Shown here: positions 42,798 to 51,499 of the stretch, in pieces
Position numbering within the stretch: the first letter of the stretch is position 1
Layout of the letters: each line of letters begins with the position of its first letter
Assembly: GCA_964615335.1 (NCBI GenBank)
Contig: CAZTMT010000005.1
Span: 124,001 to 188,000 of the forward strand
Direction: 5' to 3'
DNA from: HR10 sp964615335
GTDB lineage: Bacteria; Acidobacteriota; Blastocatellia; HR10
Length of the DNA: 64,000 nucleotides
The notes under the pieces: generated by a model
The model's input: only the letters and a program-made list of their open reading frames with translations
Told to the model about the DNA's origin: nothing
Database searches by the model: none
Position numbers and translations under genes: made by a program

Positions 42798-43571
42798 TCA
42801 TGAGGAGGCAGCCGCTTCCTCGGGCACTTTCTCCAAAGCGAGAGGATCGAGCAGGGCCAGGCGCTCGCGGGCTGCGCGGCCGGCTTCTTGAGTGCGGAAG
42901 TCCGTAGCGATTTTGACGTAGAGCTGAACGGCTTCGGCCTTCTTCTGCTGCAGCTCGAGCGCGCGGGCCAGTCCGAGCCGCACGCTCGCTTCGGGGAGTT
43001 CGCCGAGGTCGCCGAGCAGGTGGCGATAGTGCTTTTCGGCGCCGGCCGGATCGCCACTGGCCAGCAGGTGTTCGGCCAAGGCCAAACGAGCGAGCCGGGC
43101 TATTTCAGCTTTCCCCTGAGCCAGTTGCTCCAGAGCCCGCCGCCCTTCTGAGGGATTGAGATGAAGTTGGCAGAGTGCAGCATAGTAATTGGCCAGCTCG
43201 CGATAGCGGGAGTACTTCTGAGCAACCCGGCTGAAGGCGTTCAGGGCCTCTCGATACTTCTGCTCTTCGCTCGAATAAGTCCGGTGGGTCGGATCCGAAG
43301 GAGGAGAGCTCGACGTCACCTCGGCCGTGAAGATCTCGTACGCTTCGGCCAGGGCTTTTTCGGCGTTCTCTCGCTGAGAGGCGCGGAAAAGAAGCGTGCC
43401 GAGAATGAGGAGGAGAAGAGCGATCAGAGCGACGCCTGTTCGTATGATCCGAGACCGGTGGTGCTTGGCCCAGCCGGCCAACCGCTCGTAGCGATCGCGG
43501 AAGGCATCATGCTTGAGTTCGCGCGTGGTGATCTTCGCTTTCTTTTTCTTTTTGAGCGCCGCCTTGGCCAC
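42798..43571 (-). CDS. Single-span TPR protein (YfgM-like)
   Basis: A 257-aa inner-membrane protein. A Lys-rich N-terminus (AKAALKKKKKAKITTRELKH) is followed by one membrane span at about 45-63 (TGVALIALLLLILGTLLF), then periplasmic TPR-type repeats (YREALNAFSRVAQKYSRY, AGAEKHYRHLLGDLGELP). YfgM-like proteins act as chaperone partners of the Sec translocon. Start is GTG at 43571 with GGAGAG about 9 nt upstream; no good ATG is available. It is divergent from tonB with overlapping promoters. Confidence 0.72.
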   Translation of the reverse strand: MAKAALKKKKKAKITTRELKHDAFRDRYERLAGWAKHHRSRIIRTGVALIALLLLILGTLLFRASQRENAEKALAEAYEIFTAEVTSSSPPSDPTHRTYSSEEQKYREALNAFSRVAQKYSRYRELANYYAALCQLHLNPSEGRRALEQLAQGKAEIARLARLALAEHLLASGDPAGAEKHYRHLLGDLGELPEASVRLGLARALELQQKKAEAVQLYVKIATDFRTQEAGRAARERLALLDPLALEKVPEEAAASS

Positions 43572-43610
43572 GGCTTCTGTCTCTCCGAACCGTTCCGCTG
43601 AAATTCTCCT

Positions 43611-43638
43611 TTGTCCCCTCTGCTCGGGGTGCTATAAT
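43611..43638 (+). promoter_or_regulatory. Promoter of tonB
   Basis: TTGTCC (43611-43616) and a consensus TATAAT (43633-43638), 16-bp spacer, about 85 bp before the tonB ATG. Confidence 0.5.
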
Positions 43639-43665
43639 GTAGTAGCAGCCGTATGGCCCTGTCAA
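43636..43665 (-). promoter_or_regulatory. Divergent promoter of the YfgM-like gene
   Basis: On the minus strand TTGACA (43660-43665) and TACATT (43636-43641), 18-bp spacer. The -10 region overlaps that of the tonB promoter, so the two start sites cannot be used by polymerase at the same time. Confidence 0.45.
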
Positions 43666-43721
43666 GGAAGAGGGTCGGATGGCGGTGTTTGAGAGCATGA
43701 GAGTCGGGCAAGGAGGAGGGG

Positions 43722-44540
43722 ATGTCGCAGAAGGTGAGCCCAACTGTACAGCCAGGGACCGCCGTTGGGGTTTTAGGGCAATTCGTTCTTGAAGATTCCC
43801 GCCAGCGACGCCGTTTGCTCTGGGCCACGGGCGTGGCGATCCTCTTCCACGTGGTTCTGTTTCTGCTGCATCTGGAGAATCTCTTTCCGAGCCGTCCGCT
43901 GCCGGAGCCGGAGCCGCCCGAGCAATTGGTTGCCATTCAGTTTGAGTTCCCGGAGATGGATGTTGCCGGCGGTGGAGGGAATCGCGAATACTCTCGACCT
44001 CCGGAGCCAGTGCCCCGGAAACTCCCGCTGCGTTCGGAGCCTGTGCCGATGCCCATCCCGGTTCCTTTCAAAGCGCCCCCGCCTCCGGAGCAGGCCCAAT
44101 TGCCTTCACTGGATACGCGGATGCAGATCACATCGCCTTTCAGCTTCGGGCCTGTGGAAGCTCCTCCAGGAACCGGTGGGACGGGAGGGGGTAACGGAGC
44201 GGGAGAAGGGCGAGGGATTGGAGATGCGTCGGGAGAGAGTGTCGGAGAGGGGATTGCCGGGCGTGGCGGCTATGGCCGGCCGATCATCACTTATAAGCCC
44301 CGTCCGGAATGGACGGAAGAAGCCCGGCGGAATCGGATTCAGGGCGTCGTTGTACTCAGTGCGACGTTCGGCGCCGATGGCGTTGTGCGAAACATTCGCG
44401 TCATCCGGGGACTCGGATACGGATTGGATGAGAAGGCCATTGAGGCGGCCAAGCAGATCAAGTTCATTCCCGCGCGAGGGCCTGATGGACGCCCGGCCAG
44501 CGTGCGCGCGACCATCAACGTGGAGTTCAACCTGCTCTGA
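43722..44540 (+). CDS. tonB: Energy transducer TonB
   Basis: A 272-aa inner-membrane protein. A cytoplasmic N-terminus of about 32 residues precedes one membrane span (LLWATGVAILFHVVLFLLHL, about 32-51), a Pro-rich periplasmic stretch (about 55-130), a Gly-rich linker and the C-terminal TonB domain (about 190-272: YKPRPEWTEEARRNRIQGVV, then LGYGLDEKAIEAAKQIKFIP). ATG at 43722 has AGGAGGAG 5 nt upstream. ExbB and ExbD are not in the window. Energises the receptors at 19979 and 38165 among others. Confidence 0.9.
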   Translation: MSQKVSPTVQPGTAVGVLGQFVLEDSRQRRRLLWATGVAILFHVVLFLLHLENLFPSRPLPEPEPPEQLVAIQFEFPEMDVAGGGGNREYSRPPEPVPRKLPLRSEPVPMPIPVPFKAPPPPEQAQLPSLDTRMQITSPFSFGPVEAPPGTGGTGGGNGAGEGRGIGDASGESVGEGIAGRGGYGRPIITYKPRPEWTEEARRNRIQGVVVLSATFGADGVVRNIRVIRGLGYGLDEKAIEAAKQIKFIPARGPDGRPASVRATINVEFNLL

Positions 44541-44759
44541 AGCTGCGGTGTGGGGATCTCCCGGCGATGTCCCGGATCTCTGATGACGGGGAACATCCCC
44601 GATAGTGAATCGCGGTGCGCCGTCCTGTGAAGAGGAAGGCGTCGGCGTCTTGCTCCCAAGTCCTCTGCGCGCGGATCTGCCGGCGGTCCCCTGTGGGGCA
44701 TTGATTTTCCCGGGAACCTATCGCACATTTTGGTGTCTATGAGGGAGGGAACCGAAATT

Positions 44760-45446
44760 ATGGCGCGCGCGGAGACATGGGAGGAGTGCGCCTTGGGGAT
44801 CGGCTGCGCCGAAGAGGCGCGCTATGAGGAGGCGGAAGCCCAGTTCCTGGAGCGCCTGCGCGCTGGCGAGCGCGAGGCTTTCGAGCAGCTCGTCATTCGG
44901 TTTCACCGCAACATCTATGGGCTGCTGTATCGGCTCCTGGGCGATCGCGAGGAGGCGCGCGACGCGACGCAGGAGACCTTTTTGAAGGTTTATCGCCATA
45001 TCGGGCGATTTCGCGGCGAGTGCGAGCTGAAGACGTGGATCTATCGGATCGCTCTCAATCAGGCGGCGAACTGGCACCGCTGGTGGCGGCGCAATGGGGA
45101 TCGAATTCTCTCCTTCGACTCCTTGAGGGATGAGACTCACGCCGGCTCCCTGGAAAACCTGGCGGACCCTCAGGCCGATCCCGAGCAGCAAGCGATCGCG
45201 CGAGAAGAGGAGCGCTTGCTGGCGGACGCGTTGGCCCGAATCAAGCCGGTTTTCCGAACGGCTCTTCTTCTGCGCGATGTCGAAGGGCTCACCTATGAAG
45301 AGATCGCGGCGACGCTTCAAGTCTCCGTGGGGACGGTGAAATCGCGGATCGCGCGCGGGCGCGAGCTGTTGCGTCGGGAGCTGCGCCGGATTCGCCCGCG
45401 CCCGGAGGGGCGCCCTCCGGCACCGGAAGAGGAGCGAACGGATTGA
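44760..45446 (+). CDS. ECF-type RNA polymerase sigma factor
   Basis: A 228-aa cytoplasmic sigma factor of the RpoE-like ECF group. Region 2 reads FEQLVIRFHRNIYGLLYRLL and DATQETFLKVYRHIGRFRGE, with WIYRIALNQAANWHRWWRR. Region 4 is LARIKPVFRTALLLRDVEGL followed by the helix-turn-helix TYEEIAATLQVSVGTVKSRI. The first 30 residues are an acidic extension. ATG at 44760 has GGGAGGG 10 nt upstream; ATG at 44739 is an alternative. Followed by its anti-sigma factor gene after 170 bp, an arrangement that usually means sequestration of the sigma factor until an envelope signal. Confidence 0.88.
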   Translation: MARAETWEECALGIGCAEEARYEEAEAQFLERLRAGEREAFEQLVIRFHRNIYGLLYRLLGDREEARDATQETFLKVYRHIGRFRGECELKTWIYRIALNQAANWHRWWRRNGDRILSFDSLRDETHAGSLENLADPQADPEQQAIAREEERLLADALARIKPVFRTALLLRDVEGLTYEEIAATLQVSVGTVKSRIARGRELLRRELRRIRPRPEGRPPAPEEERTD

Positions 45447-45535
45447 CCAGCTCCGGTTCGAGATGAGTTCGCCGATGGGTCGAGGCGAGCTGTTTGACAA
45501 TCAGGCCAGCACCAGGACATCGAACCGGAGCTGGT
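45446..45535 (+). repeat. Perfect 16-bp inverted repeat between sigma and anti-sigma genes
   Basis: ACCAGCTCCGGTTCGA (45446-45461), starting at the last base of the sigma stop, is exactly complementary to TCGAACCGGAGCTGGT (45520-45535). The 58-bp interval contains TTGACA (45494-45499) but no matching -10. It could be a transcript hairpin reducing expression of the anti-sigma factor, or a two-site operator. No T-run follows. Confidence 0.6.
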
Positions 45536-45616
45536 GAGTCGCGTTCCAGCCGAAGAGTGGCACGCCGAAGGCTCGTGGGCCAGAACGCGGCGGGTGCTTC
45601 TTGGAAGGAGGGCACA

Positions 45617-46348
45617 GTGAAGGCTTGTACGGTTGTGCGGCGAGATCTTTCCGAATACCTTGATGGCGAGCTTCCGTCGGATCGAGCGCGCGCCCTGCAA
45701 GAACATCTTCTGGTCTGTTCGACGTGCGCGCGCGATCTGGAGGAGTTGCGGGATCTGACCCGACGCTTGCGACACTTGTCGCCTCCGGTCGCGCCCTCGG
45801 ATCTGCTGGAGCAGGTCTTGGAGGCTCTGGATCGAGAACATCCGCGCGTGCGCTCTCGAGGGGGGCTCCTCCGGCGGATGGAGCGTTGGACCTTCGCTTA
45901 TCCGCGAGTGGCGGCGGCACTGATGAGCTTCTTGATCACCATATCCCTTTTGGGAGCCTTGCTCTCGACACTTCGCCCTATTCCCGAAGTCCCTCTGGCC
46001 TACCATCATGCTTCGATCGCTCTGGATGCCCGGCAATATGGCTTGCTCAATGGGGAGCCGGGATCTTCGTACGGACTCTATACATTCCCCCGCCTTCGCT
46101 CTCCCGGGAGTTTGGACGCCTTGTTTCAGGCCGTCGCAGAGGATCACCTTGTGGTCGTGACCTTCGTGTATCCGGATGGGCGCGCACGGTTGGTTGACGT
46201 CGTCGCTCCGTCGGGACATCCGGTGGACCTGTCCGAGATGAGCGCGTCGTTCTCGGGACTGCGCTTCGAACCGGCGAAACGAGCGGGACAGCATCCGGTG
46301 GGCACGCAATTGGTCATGCTCTTGCACCGGCTGGAGGTGGGTCAGTAA
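45617..46348 (+). CDS. Zinc-finger anti-sigma factor
   Basis: A 243-aa inner-membrane protein. The N-terminal zf-HC2 domain holds LSEYLDGELPSDRARALQEH and the ligand set HLLVCSTCARDL (His, Cys, Cys), matching the ZAS fold that clamps ECF sigma factors. A single span at about 99-117 (VAAALMSFLITISLLGALLS) separates it from a periplasmic C-terminal domain (about 120-243) with no known family. Start is GTG at 45617 with AAGGAGGG 5 nt upstream. Partner of the sigma factor directly upstream; the outer domain is the likely signal sensor. Confidence 0.85.
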   Translation: MKACTVVRRDLSEYLDGELPSDRARALQEHLLVCSTCARDLEELRDLTRRLRHLSPPVAPSDLLEQVLEALDREHPRVRSRGGLLRRMERWTFAYPRVAAALMSFLITISLLGALLSTLRPIPEVPLAYHHASIALDARQYGLLNGEPGSSYGLYTFPRLRSPGSLDALFQAVAEDHLVVVTFVYPDGRARLVDVVAPSGHPVDLSEMSASFSGLRFEPAKRAGQHPVGTQLVMLLHRLEVGQ

Positions 46349-46494
46349 TTCCCCGGACAGCTTCTCCGCCGGGAAGAGACGCGGAATACCTGAAAAGTCC
46401 CTGAAGAGACGTCTGCCCGGCCTGAACTCTGGAGGCAACCCCATCGCGAGAGAGCCGGATCGAGGATTGTCCCGGTCAGAGAGCCGCTTTCGTG

Positions 46495-46523
46495 TTGACC
46501 AGGCTCGATCGAGCCGATAGAGT
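46495..46523 (+). promoter_or_regulatory. Promoter with palindromic operator in the spacer
   Basis: TTGACC (46495-46500) and TAGAGT (46518-46523), 17-bp spacer, 55 bp before the secreted repeat protein. The spacer contains a perfect 14-bp palindrome GGCTCGATCGAGCC (46502-46515), a likely repressor site. It could belong to the neighbouring sigma system or to another regulator. Confidence 0.5.
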
Positions 46524-46578
46524 ATGCTCCCGATGAGTAGCGTGGTGCCGGATACTCAAGCCGATGTGGGAGAAACCC

Positions 46579-48375
46579 ATGGGAGAGCGACGCGCGAATC
46601 GGTTGTGGAGGTGTTGTCTTCTCATTGGAGTGTTCTCGTTCTCGTGGACGGCCTCGGCCACCCTTCCGACGGATGTGGAGAGCGGGGATGTTGTCCTCCG
46701 AGTCGTTCCGCCGCGCATCCTTTCGATTCAGGATGGAAGTCGGCTGTTTGCGTCCGGAGATGCCGCCGATCCCCATGGATATGGACGGCCGGGGGCCAGC
46801 GGGTTCGTCCTCATTTCGGGCATTGGGCTCGCGGGAGCCAGCGGGATTGAATTCGACGGAGGCGGCATCCGTGGGGAAGTGATCTCGGCGGGAGCGCCCG
46901 GAGAGCTGAACCCCTCGGTGCTGGTCCGCGTCACGATCGAAGAGACGGCTCAATTGGGAGCGCGCTCGTTCACGCTCATGACGCCGCGAGGTCCTGTGCG
47001 CAGCGGAGATGTCACCTTCGTCATCACCGAGCCGAAGATTCTCGCGATCTCGGATGAGGAGGGCTCGCCCGGATCGCACGGGCGCGTGGATATCTTGGGG
47101 ATCGGCCTGGATCAGGCGCAAGCGATCGAGTTCGAAGGATCAGGAGTCAGTGGAACGATCCTCCCCCCGGAAGGAGAGTTCCAGTTCCTGAATCCTGTTG
47201 TGGAAGCCGATCTTCGCATCGCCGAAGAGGCTTCTTTCGGGGAGCGGGCGTTCGCACTGGAGACGCCGCGGGGCCGGATCGAGAGTGGGCGCGTGCGCTT
47301 TCGGGTCGTTGCGCCGCGAATCGAGGCTCTCTGGGAGGGGCATAACTTCCGCCCTGGAGAGGGGTTTCGCACAAGCGGGGAAGGGGCGCGAGATTCTTTC
47401 GGCGATGTTCTCATCTTCGGCATTGGACTGGGAGGGGCCACCAATGTGACCTTCTCCGGCGAGGGGATCGAGGCGCGGCTTCTGCCGGGGTTTCCCGAAC
47501 AGCAACGCGAGTTGAATCCCGTGCTCACTGTGCATGTGACGATCGCTCCGGAAGCCCCTTTGGGGGACCGTGGCGTCGTGGTGACGCTCCCTCGGGCGCC
47601 GGGACACGTGGATAGCCGGGACGCGGGAGTCACCTTCACTGTTGTCGAGCCGCGCGTTGACGGGCTGGCTGACAGGTGGGGATTTAACGAAGCCGTCGCA
47701 GGCGCCTGTGGGGAAGTGGAGATCCGCGGCGTGGGAATTCGCGAGGCGACCGAGATCGCTTTCTCCGAGCCGGGAGGAGTTCGCGGCCTTCTCCGCCCGG
47801 CAGGAGCCGGAGCGCTGCTTCTGAACGCTCCCGTGCGCGTCTGGCTCGCTGTGGATCCTCAGGCCGCCGTGGGTCCGCGCCCATTCTCTCTGAAGACGCG
47901 ACGAGGGGAGATTTCCAGCCGAGAGGTTGTTTTCGTCGTCTCCTGGCCGCGAATTGTCCGCCTGAGCACGGAAACTGGATTCTCCCCGCTGCCTCTTGGA
48001 ATGCAGAGAGCGTGGGCAACGGGGGCTTCGTTTGAGCACCTCGGCTCTGTGGAAGGAGAATGGAAAGCCGCTCGTCGTATCCTGCTGCTCCTTCGCCGGG
48101 AGGAGTTTCACGCGAGCCGCCTCGCTCAGGCGATCTCTCTGGGCGATGAGGTCGCTCCGGGGTCGGCGGGCGAGGCGCTCATCCTCGGTGTGGGACTCGT
48201 GAGCGTGGAGTCCGTCCGGTTTTCGGGCGCAGGCGTGACAGCGCGCGCGCGCGCCGCACCTTCGGCAGAGTTGAATCCCGCCGTTCCCGTCGTTCTAGAG
48301 ATCGAGGAGGAGGCGCCTTTAGGGGAACGCGCCTTCACCCTCACGCTGGGTCTTCCATCGGGGTCCTGCCGTTGA
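46579..48375 (+). CDS. Secreted protein with five IPT-like repeats
   Basis: A 598-aa exported protein (signal peptide to about 28). It is built from at least five units of about 90-100 residues. The units share a core: GIGLAGASGIEFDGGGIRGE, LGIGLDQAQAIEFEGSGVSG, FGIGLGGATNVTFSGEGIEA, RGVGIREATEIAFSEPGGVR and LGVGLVSVESVRFSGAGVTA. Each is followed by LNP and then a block like GARSFTLMTPRGPVRSGDVT. This looks like the IPT/TIG or filamin-type Ig fold seen in cell-surface and polymer-binding proteins. No catalytic motif. ATG at 46579 has TGGGAG 6 nt upstream. The fifth unit is preceded by an inserted basic helix (RRILLLLRREEFHASRLAQA). Confidence 0.72.
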   Translation: MGERRANRLWRCCLLIGVFSFSWTASATLPTDVESGDVVLRVVPPRILSIQDGSRLFASGDAADPHGYGRPGASGFVLISGIGLAGASGIEFDGGGIRGEVISAGAPGELNPSVLVRVTIEETAQLGARSFTLMTPRGPVRSGDVTFVITEPKILAISDEEGSPGSHGRVDILGIGLDQAQAIEFEGSGVSGTILPPEGEFQFLNPVVEADLRIAEEASFGERAFALETPRGRIESGRVRFRVVAPRIEALWEGHNFRPGEGFRTSGEGARDSFGDVLIFGIGLGGATNVTFSGEGIEARLLPGFPEQQRELNPVLTVHVTIAPEAPLGDRGVVVTLPRAPGHVDSRDAGVTFTVVEPRVDGLADRWGFNEAVAGACGEVEIRGVGIREATEIAFSEPGGVRGLLRPAGAGALLLNAPVRVWLAVDPQAAVGPRPFSLKTRRGEISSREVVFVVSWPRIVRLSTETGFSPLPLGMQRAWATGASFEHLGSVEGEWKAARRILLLLRREEFHASRLAQAISLGDEVAPGSAGEALILGVGLVSVESVRFSGAGVTARARAAPSAELNPAVPVVLEIEEEAPLGERAFTLTLGLPSGSCR

Positions 48376-48415
48376 ACGCCGCCTCTGCGGCGGGACTTCC
48401 CCAGCGAGCACGTGG

Positions 48416-48444
48416 TTGCAAATTCTCCAGGGTCGAGACAAAAT
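48416..48444 (+). promoter_or_regulatory. Candidate dnaJ promoter
   Basis: TTGCAA (48416-48421) and CAAAAT (48439-48444), 17-bp spacer, 71 bp before the TTG start of dnaJ. No CIRCE element is visible. Confidence 0.4.
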
Positions 48445-48514
48445 TAAGTTTTCGTCAGGTCACGCAGCACGCCGATTCGATCCGGACTCACGTTCGGGAG
48501 GAAAACAAGCGGCC

Positions 48515-49666
48515 TTGGAGAACAAGAGGGACTATTACGAAATCCTGGGTGTCAGCCGCACGGCGAGCGAACAGGAGATCAAAGCGGCGTATCGCAAGCT
48601 CGCCCTGAAGTATCATCCGGATCGCAATCCGGGGGATAAGGAGGCTGAGGAGAAGTTCAAGGAGATCGTCGAGGCCTACAGCGTCCTCTCGGATCCGGAG
48701 AAGCGCGCCCTCTATGACCGATACGGGCATGCGGGGGTCAGCTCCTCGGCGGCAGCGGCTGGTTATGGTGCGGGTTTGGATCCCTTCTCCACGTTCGAGG
48801 ATTTGCTGGATGAGCTTTTCGGACTGGGAGACATTTTCGGGACGAGGACGCGGCGGCGGGCGCGGCGAGGAGCAGATCTTCGGTATGATCTGGAGATCAC
48901 GCTGGAGGAAGCGGCGCGGGGAGCCCAGAAGCAGATTCGCGTTCCTCGCCAGGAGGTATGTCCGGCGTGTCGGGGAGCGGGCACGGCTCCGGGCACATCG
49001 CCCTCCCGGTGTCCGACCTGCGGAGGGAGCGGTCAGGTTCGGTATCAGCAGGGGTTCTTGACGATCTCGCGCACGTGCGTTCACTGTCAGGGAGTGGGGA
49101 CGATCATCCGGCACCCGTGCGCGGAGTGTCAGGGACGCGGGCGCGTCCAGCGCGAGCGCGTCCTGGAAGTACATATTCCCCCCGGCGTTGACGATGGCGT
49201 GCAACTCCGTCTGGCTGGGGAAGGAGAGCCGGGAGTAGCCGGAGGAGCGCCCGGGGATCTCTATGTCGTCGTCCATATTCGCCCCCATGACTTTTTCGCG
49301 CGTCAGGGGGATGACCTCTATTGCACCGTGCCGATCACGTTCTCTCAAGCGGCTCTGGGAGCGGAACTGAAGATCCCGACGCTCGTGGATGGGGAGGAGT
49401 CTCTACAGATTCCGGCGGGGACGCAATCGGGAGAGGTCTTTCGCCTCCGAGGACGGGGAATGCCTCGCATGGACCGGCCCGGGCGTGGAGATCTTGTCGT
49501 CGAAGTGCGCGTGGTCACTCCGACGCGGTTGAGTCGCGAGATGCGGCGTCTTTTGGAAGAACTCGCGCGATTGGAGGCGCAGGAAGCGAGCGAGAAGGGC
49601 CTCTTTGAGAGATTCAAAGAACGGCTCGGGGGGAAGGATCGCGCGGGGCGCTCCATGCGATCCTGA
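48515..49666 (+). CDS. dnaJ: Chaperone DnaJ
   Basis: A 383-aa cytoplasmic co-chaperone of DnaK. J domain at about 6-70 with the HPD motif in LALKYHPDRNPGDKEAEEKF, then a short Gly/Ala-rich linker. The zinc domain (about 148-215) keeps all four CxxCxGxG modules: CPACRGAG, CPTCGGSG, CVHCQGVG, CAECQGRG. The C-terminal substrate-binding domain follows (LQIPAGTQSGEVFRLRGRGM). The start appears to be TTG at 48515, with GGGAGG 13 nt upstream, as the frame has no suitable ATG or GTG nearby. DnaK and GrpE are not in the window. Confidence 0.93.
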   Translation: MENKRDYYEILGVSRTASEQEIKAAYRKLALKYHPDRNPGDKEAEEKFKEIVEAYSVLSDPEKRALYDRYGHAGVSSSAAAAGYGAGLDPFSTFEDLLDELFGLGDIFGTRTRRRARRGADLRYDLEITLEEAARGAQKQIRVPRQEVCPACRGAGTAPGTSPSRCPTCGGSGQVRYQQGFLTISRTCVHCQGVGTIIRHPCAECQGRGRVQRERVLEVHIPPGVDDGVQLRLAGEGEPGVAGGAPGDLYVVVHIRPHDFFARQGDDLYCTVPITFSQAALGAELKIPTLVDGEESLQIPAGTQSGEVFRLRGRGMPRMDRPGRGDLVVEVRVVTPTRLSREMRRLLEELARLEAQEASEKGLFERFKERLGGKDRAGRSMRS

Positions 49667-49741
49667 AGCGGAGACTGCCTTGCTCGGCTCAGGAAAAGGC
49701 GAGTCCGGAGAGGGATACCTCCGTGAGGAGAATGGCAACAG

Positions 49742-50377
49742 GTGAAAGCGAAATGTGCCCAGTGTGCTAAGCAGGCGGCCCGGCGGGAGTGTCCGGCGCT
49801 GGGCGAGCGCATCTGTGCTCTCTGTTGCGCCCGCCTGCGGATGCTCGTGCTGGCCTGTCCCGAACGCTGCCCTTATCTTCAGGATGCGCGGCGCATCGCA
49901 CAGGAGCGGCGCGCGGAGCAGTTGATCACCCACCTACTGGCCCAGGGAAAGGAGTCCTGGGTGAATGTCCTGGACACACTGGGCCCGCTCTTGGCTCTCC
50001 TGGAGAGAGCGATTGTGGACGTCCAGCGCCAGCATTTTCGAGACCTCGCGGATGAGGAGATCCTGGCTGGCGTCCAGAACTCCCTTCAGACCTATGAGAC
50101 GCTCGAGCGGGGGATCATTTACGAGCATCGGTCGGAATCGCCGCGCATTCAAGCTGTGAGCGACTCTCTGAAGCAAACCCTCGAGCAACTGAAAGAGGAC
50201 CTCGCCCGGCGGGGGGCGCGAATCTCCACAAGCGACATCGTCTTGTGCTTGCGTATTCTGGCCGAAGCCGTGCGCGCGATGCGCGATGAGCAGGACGCGC
50301 AAGCCTACCTTCGTGTGGCCGCGCTCTTTCAGCGATATCCGGAGTCCCGATCCCGCCTCATCGTTGTACCGGAGTAA
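49742..50377 (+). CDS. Cys-rich zinc-binding protein of unknown function
   Basis: A 211-aa cytoplasmic protein. The N-terminal 45 residues hold ten Cys in a dense arrangement: KCAQCAKQAARRECPALGER, then ICALCCARLRMLVLACPERC, strongly suggesting one or two zinc knuckles. The rest is helical (about 60-150) with no recognised fold. Start is GTG at 49742 with GAGGAG upstream. It sits directly before the heptose operon with a 15-nt gap and probably belongs to the same transcript. Similar N-termini occur in hypothetical proteins; function unknown. Confidence 0.75.
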   Translation: MKAKCAQCAKQAARRECPALGERICALCCARLRMLVLACPERCPYLQDARRIAQERRAEQLITHLLAQGKESWVNVLDTLGPLLALLERAIVDVQRQHFRDLADEEILAGVQNSLQTYETLERGIIYEHRSESPRIQAVSDSLKQTLEQLKEDLARRGARISTSDIVLCLRILAEAVRAMRDEQDAQAYLRVAALFQRYPESRSRLIVVPE

Positions 50378-50392
50378 GTGAGGGGCATCGCC

Positions 50393-51499
50393 GTGAACCG
50401 GGAGTCTTCGATCGAACGGATCGTGATTCGAGAGGTGAACTGGGTCGGCGATGCGATCATGACGGTCCCCGCTCTCCGCGCGCTGCGACGCGTTTTTCCC
50501 CAGGCGAGGCTCTCTCTCCTTGTGCGGCCCACAGTCGCTGGACTCTTTCGCGAGGCCGAATTCGTGGACGAGGTTCTTCAGATGGAGCTGCGTTCGGCGC
50601 GCGACTATGTGAGGGCTGTGCGCGCGCTTCGCTCGGGACGTTATGATCTGGCCCTTCTTCTGCCGAACTCGTTCGGAGCCGCTTTTTTAGTTTTCGCCGC
50701 CGGGATCCCCATGCGCGTGGGGTATCCAACAGATGGGCGCGGCTGGTTGCTCACTCATGGCATCCCTCTTTCGGAGGAAAGAAGGCGCGGACATCAGGTT
50801 CATCTGTACCTGCATCTGGTCGCGGAGATGGAACGGCAGCTTCTCGGAACAACGCATGCGGCCTCCAGTGATCCGGTCCCTCGCCTGTCTCTTTCCGAAG
50901 AACGGAGGCGCGAGGCTTTAGCCTTTCTCCGCGAGCGCGGCGCGGACGTGACGCGGAAAATCGTCGTGTTGAATCCCGGAGCGGTGAACAGTCGCGCGAA
51001 GCAGTGGTTGCCCGAGCGCTTCGCGGCGCTGGGCGATGCGCTTCTGGCGCGCGGGGATACATCGGTCGTTCTCATCGGTACGCGGGCCGAGCGCGCGACA
51101 TCCGATCTTGTGCGGAAGCACATGCGCCGGGCGCCCATTGTGGTGACCGGGGAGACGAGCGTGGATCTGATGGTCGCCATTCTCGGATGCGCGGATCTGG
51201 TCATCTCCAATGATACGGGTGCGGCGCATGTGGCTTCGGCGGTGGGCACGCCGGTGATCGTGCTCTTCGGTCCGACGGATGAGTCCGCGACGCGTCCCTT
51301 CTCGGATCGGGCTGTGGTGGTCCGTAAGCCGGTCGCCTGCGCTCCCTGTCTGCGGCGTGTATGTCCGATTGATCATCGGTGCATGACGGCGATCGCGGTC
51401 GAGGATGTTTTGCATCCGGCCCAGCGTCTTCTGGATGGAGAGGGGATGCCGCTTCTTCGGAGCGAGCGAGATGACAGAGCGAGATCGTTTGGCGCATGA
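50393..51499 (+). CDS. waaF: Lipopolysaccharide heptosyltransferase II
   Basis: A 368-aa GT9-family enzyme that adds the second heptose of the LPS inner core from ADP-heptose. N-terminal block EVNWVGDAIMTVPALRALRR; donor site NPGAVNSRAKQWLPERFAAL and SNDTGAAHVASAVGTPVIVL; the C-terminal CxxCxxxxCPI region is typical of waaF. GTG at 50393 has GAGGGG 7 nt upstream. The 3' end overlaps gmhB by 29 nt. First gene of the heptose set waaF-gmhB-hldA-hldC-waaC. Confidence 0.9.
   Translation: MNRESSIERIVIREVNWVGDAIMTVPALRALRRVFPQARLSLLVRPTVAGLFREAEFVDEVLQMELRSARDYVRAVRALRSGRYDLALLLPNSFGAAFLVFAAGIPMRVGYPTDGRGWLLTHGIPLSEERRRGHQVHLYLHLVAEMERQLLGTTHAASSDPVPRLSLSEERRREALAFLRERGADVTRKIVVLNPGAVNSRAKQWLPERFAALGDALLARGDTSVVLIGTRAERATSDLVRKHMRRAPIVVTGETSVDLMVAILGCADLVISNDTGAAHVASAVGTPVIVLFGPTDESATRPFSDRAVVVRKPVACAPCLRRVCPIDHRCMTAIAVEDVLHPAQRLLDGEGMPLLRSERDDRARSFGA

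Noticed and set aside
45446..45535. tRNA-like sequence suggested by GGTTCGA
   Set aside because: No acceptor, anticodon or D-arm can be drawn; it is part of the inverted repeat.
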